Assembly: GCA_031287565.1 (NCBI GenBank)
Contig: JAITSS010000047.1
Span: forward strand, 1-38,833
Source of the DNA: Desulfobulbaceae bacterium
Lineage (GTDB): Bacteria > Desulfobacterota > Desulfobulbia > Desulfobulbales > Desulfocapsaceae
Length of the DNA stretch: 38,833 nucleotides
Direction of reading: 5' to 3'
Below, in pieces: positions 18,159 through 25,745 of the stretch (the stretch's first letter is position 1; each line of letters starts with the position of its first letter). The notes beneath the pieces were generated by a model. That model did no database searches and was not told the origin of the DNA. It saw nothing but the letters and a program-made list of their open reading frames with translations. The translations under genes were made by a program, and so were the position numbers.

Positions 18159-19247
18159 ATGAAGTTGCTCAATCGCTACATCCTAAGCCAATATATCCGC
18201 CAGTTCGTCACCGTCGCCGTCGCCCTGACCGCCCTGTATTTGCTGGTTGATTTTATCGAAAAATTCGACAATTTCACCCAGGCCGGCAAATCCTTATCAC
18301 TGGCGCTGAAATATTTTTCCTTCAATATTCCCTTCATCGTCGATCAACTGGGGCCAGTTCTGATTCTGCTCTCAGGCGTCATCAGCCTGGGTCTTCTCAA
18401 TCACAATAACGAGTTGCGCGCCTTAAAGGCGGGCGGCATCCCGCTCAAACTGATTGTTCGGCCTTTATTGTGGGGCGGCCTCGCCTGCACCCTGATTGCG
18501 ATATGCGCCGCCCAGTGGCTGCTGCCGCATACCATTTCCAGCACCAACGAGATTTGGTATGAGCAGGTGCAAGGCAAGGTGCCTTTGGGGATTTTTCGCA
18601 ACGGCCGCTACTATTTTAAGGGGAAAGAAGGTTTTTATTCCTTTGAATGGCCGAATCCCAAGGTGTATGCCTTCAAAAATTTTTCCTATTCGCGTTGGAA
18701 TCAGGCATTCGGCGTCGGCGCTTTGGTCGCCGCCAAATGGGCGTCCTGGAACGAGGAGATAAAACGTTGGGAACTGGGCGAGGCCCAAATGCAGGAAGAG
18801 CGACCAGACGGCGGTTTTCGCATCGTCAACATGCCGACCTGGCAAGTGCAACTCCCCGAATCTCCGGGTGATTTTCTGATCCCGCTTAACGAATCGGCGG
18901 AACTGTCCCTGACTGGTTTATATCGTGAAATCAGCCATAAGGAATCGGATGAGCAAAAGGCTAAGGCGTGGGCCGATTTTTTAGGGCGGATTTCGTATCT
19001 GTTTTTGGGAATGCCGCTTCTGCTGTTGGGCCTGCCAATTTTAATGCTCGCCTGTCAACGCTGGGGGCGCGATCTTTCCGTTGCGATTCCCGCGAGTTGC
19101 GGCCTGGCCTTCGTCGCCTGGGGCATTTGGGGCGCGATGCAATCCATGGCCGGCGCCGGCTATCTCAACCCGATTGTCGCCGCCGTCGCCGTCCATATCC
19201 TCTTTGCCAGTCTGGGCATCTGGCTGCTGCGCCGTCAGGATCAATGA
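18159..19247 (+). CDS. lptG: LPS export permease LptG
   Basis: A 362-aa inner-membrane protein of the YjgP/YjgQ family. It opens MKLLNRYILSQYIRQFVTVAVALTALYLLVDFIEK, with three helices in the N-terminal third. A periplasmic jelly-roll follows (NEIWYEQVQGKVPLGIFRNGRYYF onwards), then three C-terminal helices (YLFLGMPLLLLGLPILML, AIPASCGLAFVAWGIWGAMQ, IVAAVAVHILFASLGIWLL). With LptF and LptB it extracts LPS from the inner membrane; lptF is not in this window. The LptG rather than LptF assignment rests on the N-terminal sequence. ATG 18159 fits the family; an earlier ATG at 18154 is out of frame. Its stop overlaps the next gene (ATGA), so the following two genes are coupled to it. Confidence 0.92.
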   Translation: MKLLNRYILSQYIRQFVTVAVALTALYLLVDFIEKFDNFTQAGKSLSLALKYFSFNIPFIVDQLGPVLILLSGVISLGLLNHNNELRALKAGGIPLKLIVRPLLWGGLACTLIAICAAQWLLPHTISSTNEIWYEQVQGKVPLGIFRNGRYYFKGKEGFYSFEWPNPKVYAFKNFSYSRWNQAFGVGALVAAKWASWNEEIKRWELGEAQMQEERPDGGFRIVNMPTWQVQLPESPGDFLIPLNESAELSLTGLYREISHKESDEQKAKAWADFLGRISYLFLGMPLLLLGLPILMLACQRWGRDLSVAIPASCGLAFVAWGIWGAMQSMAGAGYLNPIVAAVAVHILFASLGIWLLRRQDQ

Positions 19248-19987
19248 GCGAAGACAAGCGCGTCGCCATCGTCGGTCAGCCACCCTTGGCAATCATCCGG
19301 CAACTTGAAGCGGAGCAGGCGGAAATCATCGACCTCGACATGCCAATGCCTGGCGTCCGTTTGGATGAGGCCGCCCTTTGCCTGCCCAAAGTCTATTGCG
19401 CGATTCTGCGGGCGGTGGCGGCCAACGCCGTCTGTTTGCGACCACGACGCATCTATATTGATGTCGGTCGCGGCAAATGCGACGGCGCGGCGCATCTGGC
19501 GACGATTTTGCGCCATGCCTTGCCGGAATGCGCGGTCATCGCCTGCGAAAACCGCGACGCCAAAGATTTTTCCACGCCGCGATGCCTGACGGAAATGCCT
19601 TTGGCCGACAAGATGCAAGCGATTTGCGCAAGTGTTGTCTCCAGCGCCGCCCATCCACTTTTTCCCGCCTGTCACCCAACCGTCGGATTCTGGGGCGTGC
19701 CGCCCAGGGATTTTTCCCTGCTCACTCTGTTTCCGGATACCACCCATGTTTTTGGCTGGGCGCGTTGCCTGGAAAATAAAACCCCTGATAACGACCGATT
19801 GGAAGCGCTCTTTGACCCGGAAATACCGACGGTTTTTTTCGCCCAATCCTTCTGCGCCAAATCGGCTTTGGCCAGGCATCTGGCTTCGCTGCACCGGCGC
19901 GCCCTGGCGGTGGACAGCGACGAGGCGGTGGGCAGCAGTGGCCGCGCTAAAATTCAGGCATTTCTCGAATTAAACGGCGTACTCTGA
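19244..19987 (+). CDS. Cys-rich protein of unknown function, partner of an HgdC-like activase
   Basis: A 247-aa protein that I do not recognise. It has no signal peptide or transmembrane segment. Eleven cysteines are spread over the chain (46, 52, 64, 79, 96, 101, 114, 128, 143, 175, 204), unusually many for a protein of this size. The most family-like stretch is CHPTVGFWGVPP followed by FPDTTHVFGWARCLENKTPDN (143-183). The N-terminal part (VAIVGQPPLAIIRQ, RIYIDVGRGKCDG) looks alpha/beta. Its ATG overlaps the lptG stop (ATGA), and its stop overlaps the start of the activase gene by one base (TGATG), so the two are probably co-translated. By analogy with HgdC systems it could be the iron-sulfur protein energised by the activase. 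That is inference. Confidence 0.75.
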   Translation: MSEDKRVAIVGQPPLAIIRQLEAEQAEIIDLDMPMPGVRLDEAALCLPKVYCAILRAVAANAVCLRPRRIYIDVGRGKCDGAAHLATILRHALPECAVIACENRDAKDFSTPRCLTEMPLADKMQAICASVVSSAAHPLFPACHPTVGFWGVPPRDFSLLTLFPDTTHVFGWARCLENKTPDNDRLEALFDPEIPTVFFAQSFCAKSALARHLASLHRRALAVDSDEAVGSSGRAKIQAFLELNGVL

Positions 19988-20622
19988 TGCTGCTCGCTGA
20001 TTTCGGCACTTCGTATGTCAAACTTATGGCGCCAGGAGAAGCCGCGCCGCGCCTGGTCGCCGCCAAAGACGCGGGCGGCATTCATGCCGATCTGGCCACC
20101 GGCCACAACGGCCAGAGGCATTGCCAACGCTATATCAATGAGTTAACCGCTCTCGCCAGGGGCGGCGGCCAATTGATTAGGGAGGATTCGTACACCCTGC
20201 TCGATTGCGGCAGCCGCGACATTAAATTTGTCCGTTATGCCGCGGGCTGCCTGCGGGATATGGGTTGGAATACCGAATGCGGCGCTTCGATGGGATTCAC
20301 CATCGAACTTCTGGCCCGCTATTATCAGTTGGACTACCGCGAGATGGCGGTGCCGCGCCAGACCTTTTCCGTCACCTGCGGCGTTCTGGGCATGAGCCAT
20401 ATCTTTGACGCCGTGGTCGCGGGTGCAAGCGAAGCCGAAGCGGTGGCGCGTTTTGTCAAGGGGATTGCCCTCAACGCCTTCACCTTCGCCGGCTCTCCGG
20501 AAAAGCTGTATCTTTCCGGCGGCTTATGCGACAATCCCCTCTTCGTCCGCTCGCTGCCCTGCCAGGTTATCAGCTTGGGCCGCTTCGTCCTTTTAGAGGG
20601 GTTGAAAGCGTCCGTCGCCTGA
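19987..20622 (+). CDS. BadF/BadG/HgdC-family ATPase (activase-like)
   Basis: A 211-aa protein of the ASKHA-fold activase family that drives ATP-dependent low-potential electron transfer to partners such as 2-hydroxyacyl-CoA dehydratases. Corresponding motifs are LLADFGTSYVKL (phosphate 1), LLDCGSRDIK (where HgdC has DIGGQDVK), NTECGASMGF (KCAAGTG), SVTCGVLGMSHIF (STCTVFAESE) and LYLSGGLCDN (VMTGGVAQN). Cys98 and Cys131 fall where HgdC has the two ligands of its dimer-bridging [4Fe-4S] cluster. It is shorter than HgdC (about 260 aa). No large dehydratase or reductase subunits are nearby, so the substrate protein may be the Cys-rich product of the preceding gene. It converges on ugd with a 5-base gap. 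Confidence 0.8.
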   Translation: MLLADFGTSYVKLMAPGEAAPRLVAAKDAGGIHADLATGHNGQRHCQRYINELTALARGGGQLIREDSYTLLDCGSRDIKFVRYAAGCLRDMGWNTECGASMGFTIELLARYYQLDYREMAVPRQTFSVTCGVLGMSHIFDAVVAGASEAEAVARFVKGIALNAFTFAGSPEKLYLSGGLCDNPLFVRSLPCQVISLGRFVLLEGLKASVA

Positions 20623-20627
20623 AGGCA

Positions 20628-21965
20628 TCATATCCGGACACTGCGGCCCCTGCCGATACCGTAATAAGCCAGGTCGTTTTCTTCCATTCGCTGTGGCTCA
20701 TAGAGATTTCGGCCATCAAATACCACCTTGTCTCGCAGATGCTTCCGCCACAGGGCGAAATCGGGCACACGAAAATTTTTCCATTCAGTGACGATGACCA
20801 GGGCGTCGGCCCCCTGCAAGGCCGCTTCCTTGGTGCCCATCAGACGCAAAGCGGGCTGATCGCCATAAATCCGCTGCGCCTCTTCCATCGCCTCCGGGTC
20901 AAAGGCCTGCGCCGTCGCCCCGACCCGCCACAGGTTTTCCAGCAACACGCGGCTCGACGCCTCGCGCATATCGTCAGTATTCGGTTTGAAAGCCAATCCC
21001 CAGACGGCGAAGGTTTTGCCGACGATGTGACCGTCGTAGTGACGCATAATCAGATCGAAGAGTTTTTCTTTCTGGACGGCGTTGACCGCTTCGACCGCCT
21101 GCAATAAACGCGCCTGATAGCCAACTTCCTGGGCCGAACGCGCCAAGGCTTTGACATCTTTGGGAAAACACGAACCGCCGTAGCCACAGCCGGGGTAGAT
21201 GAACTGATAGCCAATTCTCGGATCCGAACCAATCCCCAGGCGCACCTGTTCGATATCGGCGCCTAAAAGCTCGGCTAAATTCGCCATCTCATTGATAAAG
21301 GAAATCTTGGTCGCCAACATGCAGTTGGCGGCGTATTTGGTGAATTCAGCGCTGCGCACATCCATGAGAATGAGCTTGTCATGGTTGCGGCTGAACGGCG
21401 CGTACAATTCCTTCATCTTGCGCCGCACCTCGTCACTGTCGCTGCCAACGATGATACGATCAGGGCGCATACAATCATCCAGGGCCGAACCCTCTTTCAG
21501 AAACTCCGGGTTTGAGGCGACATCGAAGGCCAGCTCGACGCCGCGTTCGCTGAGCGCTTCGGCGATTGTGTGCCGCACCTTGTCGGCGGTGCCCACCGGA
21601 ACCGTCGATTTGTTAACCACCAGCTTTGGCCCTTCCATGAATGAGGCGATGGTTCGCGCCACCGCCAGCACATAACGCAGATCGGCGCTACCGTCCTCGC
21701 CCGGCGGCGTGCCGACGGCGATGAAGATGATTTCCGCATAGTCGATCCCCATCTCGGCGTCGGTGGTGAAGAGAAGACGCCCCGCCGCCACATTTTCCCG
21801 CGTCATTGCCGCCAAACCCGGCTCATAAATCGGAATGACGCCGGTATTCAGCGCATCAATTTTCTTCTGATCGACATCGACACAGCAGACCTCGTGGCCG
21901 AAATCGGCCAGCACCGCCGCCTGCACCAAACCGACATAGCCAACACCAAAGACCGTAACGCGCAT
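20628..21965 (-). CDS. ugd: UDP-glucose 6-dehydrogenase
   Basis: A 445-aa enzyme that oxidises UDP-glucose to UDP-glucuronate with two NAD+. The N-terminus MRVTVFGVGYVGLVQAAVLADFGHEV is the Rossmann dinucleotide site; VNKSTVPVGTADKV and NPEFLKEGSALDD are family motifs. The catalytic cysteine lies in YPGCGYGGSCFPKD, and the C-terminal domain starts at FAVWGLAFKPNTDDMREA. GGAG stands five bases before the ATG. The product feeds capsule, exopolysaccharide or lipid A sugars. No polysaccharide cluster adjoins it, although two glycan-type genes occur at 7.3-11.0 kb. Confidence 0.96.
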   Translation of the reverse strand: MRVTVFGVGYVGLVQAAVLADFGHEVCCVDVDQKKIDALNTGVIPIYEPGLAAMTRENVAAGRLLFTTDAEMGIDYAEIIFIAVGTPPGEDGSADLRYVLAVARTIASFMEGPKLVVNKSTVPVGTADKVRHTIAEALSERGVELAFDVASNPEFLKEGSALDDCMRPDRIIVGSDSDEVRRKMKELYAPFSRNHDKLILMDVRSAEFTKYAANCMLATKISFINEMANLAELLGADIEQVRLGIGSDPRIGYQFIYPGCGYGGSCFPKDVKALARSAQEVGYQARLLQAVEAVNAVQKEKLFDLIMRHYDGHIVGKTFAVWGLAFKPNTDDMREASSRVLLENLWRVGATAQAFDPEAMEEAQRIYGDQPALRLMGTKEAALQGADALVIVTEWKNFRVPDFALWRKHLRDKVVFDGRNLYEPQRMEENDLAYYGIGRGRSVRI

Positions 21966-22147
21966 GAAAGCTCCATATTTGGGATTATCAGATTATTGAA
22001 GACTGAATTCCGAACACCATAAACGGAGTGGAAGCGATTTCCAAGTCTAGCCCGCCTGCCTGGTTCCCTGTTTGCTACAGGCGGGCGGATGAAATCGGCG
22101 TTTCCCTAAAATCGATGCGAAACCAGAGGCGACAATCAATTTCAGAC

Positions 22148-25100
22148 TCAATTTCTGGCTGTCAGCCAGAACATTTCCGTCTTCGCCGAAGGGTGGGTGT
22201 GTATATCCTGAAATCCGGCGGCTAAAACCAGGTCGCGCATTGCGGCCAGATCGCGATAATAGGTGGAGAGGCCGCAGAGCCGCGAGCGCCATTCCTCAAA
22301 ATGCCAGGCGAATGACGGCTTGCCCAGCGGGCGAATGACGAAGCGCATGGCCAATCGGCCACCCATCCGCGACAAGGCATGGCATCGGATGAAGGTCGCC
22401 AGCAAGTCGGCGTCGCTCAGATAATGGGCCATATCGAGGAGCAGAATCAGGTCGCAGTCGTCCGGAAATTCATCCGGCACATCCGGGGCGGCGCCGGTCA
22501 GCATTTGGCCCCGTTCTCCCACCGCCCGCTGGGCGAAAAACACCCGTTCCTGGTCAGGATCGCAAGCAAACACCCGCGCCGTGGGAACATATTCAAGCAG
22601 CCAGCAGGCCGGTACGCCATAGCCACAGCCGATGTCGAGAATTTTTTTGATATTATTTTCGATATGATTTTCGACCATTGGCCGCGAAGCCGCGAGCATC
22701 GTTCGCAGTTCGGAAAACAAGGTATCGCGGCGCAGTTTTTCGCGGGCGAAGAGGCGCGGCCAGGCTGGAAATGACCGATAACGATGCAAAACACGCTGGT
22801 CGATAGTGGCCTGGACAAGTTCCGTTGTTGGCGCGTTTCGCCACCTGAAATATCTGTCCAACAGCGGCGGCATCAGCAGAATCGCGCCGACCAGCGAATA
22901 GCCAAGACCGCAGAACGAGACCACGCCAATGCTGTTCAGAACGCTATGCCTGGCAAAAATAAGCGCTCCGAAACCAATCAACGTCGAGGCCGCCGACAGC
23001 AGCACCGCGCTTTGCAAAAGTCGATAATTCGGGTGGTCGCCCGCACCATAATATTGATAGCCGCAGACCAGATAGATGCTGAAATCGACGCCCAGGCCGA
23101 AGATGACGACCACCAGCATCAGGGCCGGAATATCCAGCGAGCGCCCCAATATATGCAGGGTGCCTAGTGTGCAAATCGAAGCGAACAGCATCGGGGCCAA
23201 GGCGATGAGCGTCAAGCGCCAGTCGAGCAGCGCGAAAAAAACCGCCGCGCCGACCAAAAGCGCGATCAAGGCCAATGATTCGCTGAAGGCGTTGAAGAGC
23301 AGATCGCCGAGCCGTGTGGCGAAATAGGTCGGGTCGAAGATGGCCAGGTTCTGACCGAAATCGGCGCGGAATTGCGCCGCATCATAGTTTTCGCCAGGTG
23401 TCGCCAGGATAAATTGGCGAGCCGGGCCGTCACCCTGGATGGAAAATCCCAAAAGCGGCCCTAAATCGACGGGTAGCGGCAAGGGCTTCGGCATGGTCGC
23501 CAGGGTGGTCAGTCGAGTGAAACCTGCAAAGGCATCGGCGGCAAACCCAAGTTGTTCCCCGGCCTCATCAAGCGCCCGTTTCAGCGCCGCCGCGCGTTCC
23601 GACGTGAAAAACGCCTGCCAGGCGGCGAAACGCCGCGCCGCCTCTGCCGCGCCGGGATAAAAAGCTGTGGGCGACAAAGCGCCCGCCAGCATTTTTTCTT
23701 TTTCGGCCACGGCGACGCGCTCGGCCAGGCGGTCGTTTTCGGCCCGCAAAGCGGTAAGCGAATCGGCGGTGGCCATCAAGGTGATTTTGCCCTCGCCCTG
23801 CCCCCACACCTCGGCGAAGCGCCGGTCGGCCTCGCGGGTCGCCGCCGTCATGCTATTCATATCGGCCAGGCTAATATGAAAATCTGGCTTGGCGAATAGC
23901 AGCATCACCACAGCGAACAGGCAGGCGACGATGCAACCCTTGCCGCCGGCGGAAAAAATCCACTTGGAAACCCGGCGCAGCGGCGGTTCGCCCCGGCGTT
24001 TGGCGGCGGGCATTCGCGGTAAAAGACGCGGGCAGATGAAGTGGATGAACAAAAAGGTGCAGATCATGCCCAGGGCGGTGAATTCGCCCAGGGCGGCGAA
24101 GACCGGGAAATCGCTTGCCGCCAGCGCGGCGAAGGCAATAATGGTCGTGAAGAGGGCCAAGGCGCCGCCTATCGACTGCACTTCCGCCGCCGCCTGTTTG
24201 CCGTGGGTGATCTGTTTGCGGTCAAGAAAGAGCAAATAGGTAATGCTGAAATCGTCCATCAGTGAAATGAGCGCTCCGGCGAAGCCCAGCACCATCACGG
24301 AAATGGAGGAATGGAATAACGAATAGATGAAGATTGCGCAGGCGGTTCCGGCAATCGGTGGCAACATCGAAAGCAGACTGAATAGCGGTCGGGGAAAGGC
24401 CAGCAGCAACAGTAAGGCGATGCCGCCGGTAGATAGGCTCAAGGCCAGTCGCACATCCTCGCGAATCAGCGTTTCGTTATCTAAAGCCGCCCGCCAAGCG
24501 CCGACCGGAGTCAGCCGCAGGTTGGGAAAATCAGGCCGTAGCGCCACTTCGGCCATCTGAAAAAAATCGCGCAGTTGCCGCGCCGCTTCGGTATCCGCGC
24601 CCGCCGCTCGTGGAGTGGCGACCACCAACATGTGCTGGCCATCTTCGGAAAGCGGATTGCCGCGATGGATGCGACTTTGCCCAGCCGGATTCAGCCCGAC
24701 GAGTTTCGCCATAACGATTTGATGCAGATTAAACGGGTCAGCGGCAAGGCTTTCGGCCTGGCCGATTCCAGCCAGGCCCACCGCCTCGTTCATGGCTGTG
24801 GTCAGATGCGCGGTAATTTTATCCTGTCTTAAACGTGGCAGTACTTCGCGGTTCAATTCGTCGGACGAAAAGAGGATAGGCAGTTGCGCGATCACATCCC
24901 GTCGCAATTTCGGTAATGAAGCGGTCAGGCTTTCCATGCCAACCTCAGCGAACAGGCCGCTTTGCCGCATCAACGTCCGCAAACGGTCGGCGGCCGACGC
25001 CAAGGTGTCTGGTCCACCCGTGTCGGCCAGGTCGATAGCCAGCCGTTCGCGCATCGCGTGATGCGCGAGAATTGTCAGGGAATCACGAATCACCGGGTCA

Positions 25101-25231
25101 TTCGCGGGCAACGAGCGGCTGAGATCGCTATCAATCGTCAGACGTTTCAGGCCGACCACGGCGCAAAAAATCGTCGCCGCGATGACCAGAATCAGGAGGG
25201 GATAGTGTATTGTTTTGCATGTATCTGGCAT
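22148..25231 (-). CDS. MMPL/RND-family exporter fused to a SAM methyltransferase
   Basis: A single 1027-aa reading frame. Residues 1 to about 780 form an MMPL-type RND permease. An N-terminal helix is followed by a first exterior loop of about 200 residues, a block of helices (LALSLSTGGIALLLLLAFPRP to FICPRLLPRM), a second helix and loop, and a final block with the proton-relay motif VIFGLGVDFSIYLV. Residues about 864-1027 form a class I SAM methyltransferase with motif I ILDIGCGYGVPACWLLEYVP, an acidic strand-2 end (FACDPDQER) and LILLLDMAHYL. The methyltransferase would face the cytoplasm. MMPL exporters move lipids such as hopanoids or aryl polyenes, so modification-coupled export is plausible but inferred. 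The start codon is only 82 bases from the divergent downstream gene. Confidence 0.88.
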   Translation of the reverse strand: MPDTCKTIHYPLLILVIAATIFCAVVGLKRLTIDSDLSRSLPANDPVIRDSLTILAHHAMRERLAIDLADTGGPDTLASAADRLRTLMRQSGLFAEVGMESLTASLPKLRRDVIAQLPILFSSDELNREVLPRLRQDKITAHLTTAMNEAVGLAGIGQAESLAADPFNLHQIVMAKLVGLNPAGQSRIHRGNPLSEDGQHMLVVATPRAAGADTEAARQLRDFFQMAEVALRPDFPNLRLTPVGAWRAALDNETLIREDVRLALSLSTGGIALLLLLAFPRPLFSLLSMLPPIAGTACAIFIYSLFHSSISVMVLGFAGALISLMDDFSITYLLFLDRKQITHGKQAAAEVQSIGGALALFTTIIAFAALAASDFPVFAALGEFTALGMICTFLFIHFICPRLLPRMPAAKRRGEPPLRRVSKWIFSAGGKGCIVACLFAVVMLLFAKPDFHISLADMNSMTAATREADRRFAEVWGQGEGKITLMATADSLTALRAENDRLAERVAVAEKEKMLAGALSPTAFYPGAAEAARRFAAWQAFFTSERAAALKRALDEAGEQLGFAADAFAGFTRLTTLATMPKPLPLPVDLGPLLGFSIQGDGPARQFILATPGENYDAAQFRADFGQNLAIFDPTYFATRLGDLLFNAFSESLALIALLVGAAVFFALLDWRLTLIALAPMLFASICTLGTLHILGRSLDIPALMLVVVIFGLGVDFSIYLVCGYQYYGAGDHPNYRLLQSAVLLSAASTLIGFGALIFARHSVLNSIGVVSFCGLGYSLVGAILLMPPLLDRYFRWRNAPTTELVQATIDQRVLHRYRSFPAWPRLFAREKLRRDTLFSELRTMLAASRPMVENHIENNIKKILDIGCGYGVPACWLLEYVPTARVFACDPDQERVFFAQRAVGERGQMLTGAAPDVPDEFPDDCDLILLLDMAHYLSDADLLATFIRCHALSRMGGRLAMRFVIRPLGKPSFAWHFEEWRSRLCGLSTYYRDLAAMRDLVLAAGFQDIHTHPSAKTEMFWLTARN
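23796..23803 (-). other. KOPS-type octamer, minus strand
   Basis: CCCTGCCC on the plus strand within the MMPL fusion gene, 9.4 kb right of dif, pointing left. Confidence 0.45.
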
Positions 25232-25313
25232 ATCATTTCACGGAGTTATGAAGTATAGTCGCGCCTTTTTCGCTGCGAGCCGTTTGCTGGGCCAACGCGC
25301 CGCCGGTACCACT

Positions 25314-25709
25314 ATGATTACGTCTCTGAAACGCGCTCTGTTCCTCGCCGCCGACACGTCCTTTGTCCGCGCCGCAATCCACGATAAGGCCAACCTCGCG
25401 CCGTTCAGGGAAAAGCCGACGCTGGCGGTTGTTGTCGGGGTTTTTTGCATCATTATCAGCTTTCCGCTGGGCTGGCCGGCGGTGGTGTTGTTTGGCTACC
25501 TGGCAATCCACTGGCAGAATCCGTGGTTGGCGGCGGTGGTTGGCCCGGCGGTGTACGCCTTTTCCCACCTGGTATTTCTCTTTGGCATGTGGCTCTCCGG
25601 CGCGACCTATACCCTGGTGCTCTGTCGTTGGCTGACTCGAATCGTCATGGAAGCGGCGCTGGCCCGCCTGGCTCCGGATGAACTGGCGAAGATTTCCTCC
25701 GGAAAGTAA
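25314..25709 (+). CDS. Small predicted membrane protein, unknown function
   Basis: A 131-aa protein with three likely helices: LAVVVGVFCIIISFPLGWPAVVLFGYLAIH (possibly two passes) and AVVGPAVYAFSHLVFLFGMWLSGATYTLVL. The amphipathic C-terminus is LTRIVMEAALARLAPDELAKISSGK. I do not recognise the family. An earlier ATG at 25248, preceded at only two bases by GGAG, would add 22 residues. That would leave just 16 bases to the divergent MMPL start and no room for promoters, so I prefer 25314. Divergence from the exporter suggests, but does not show, a related envelope role. Confidence 0.6.
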   Translation: MITSLKRALFLAADTSFVRAAIHDKANLAPFREKPTLAVVVGVFCIIISFPLGWPAVVLFGYLAIHWQNPWLAAVVGPAVYAFSHLVFLFGMWLSGATYTLVLCRWLTRIVMEAALARLAPDELAKISSGK

Positions 25710-25745
25710 CTGGCGCTAGCCTGATGCCAGCGCGCGGTGGCGCAA

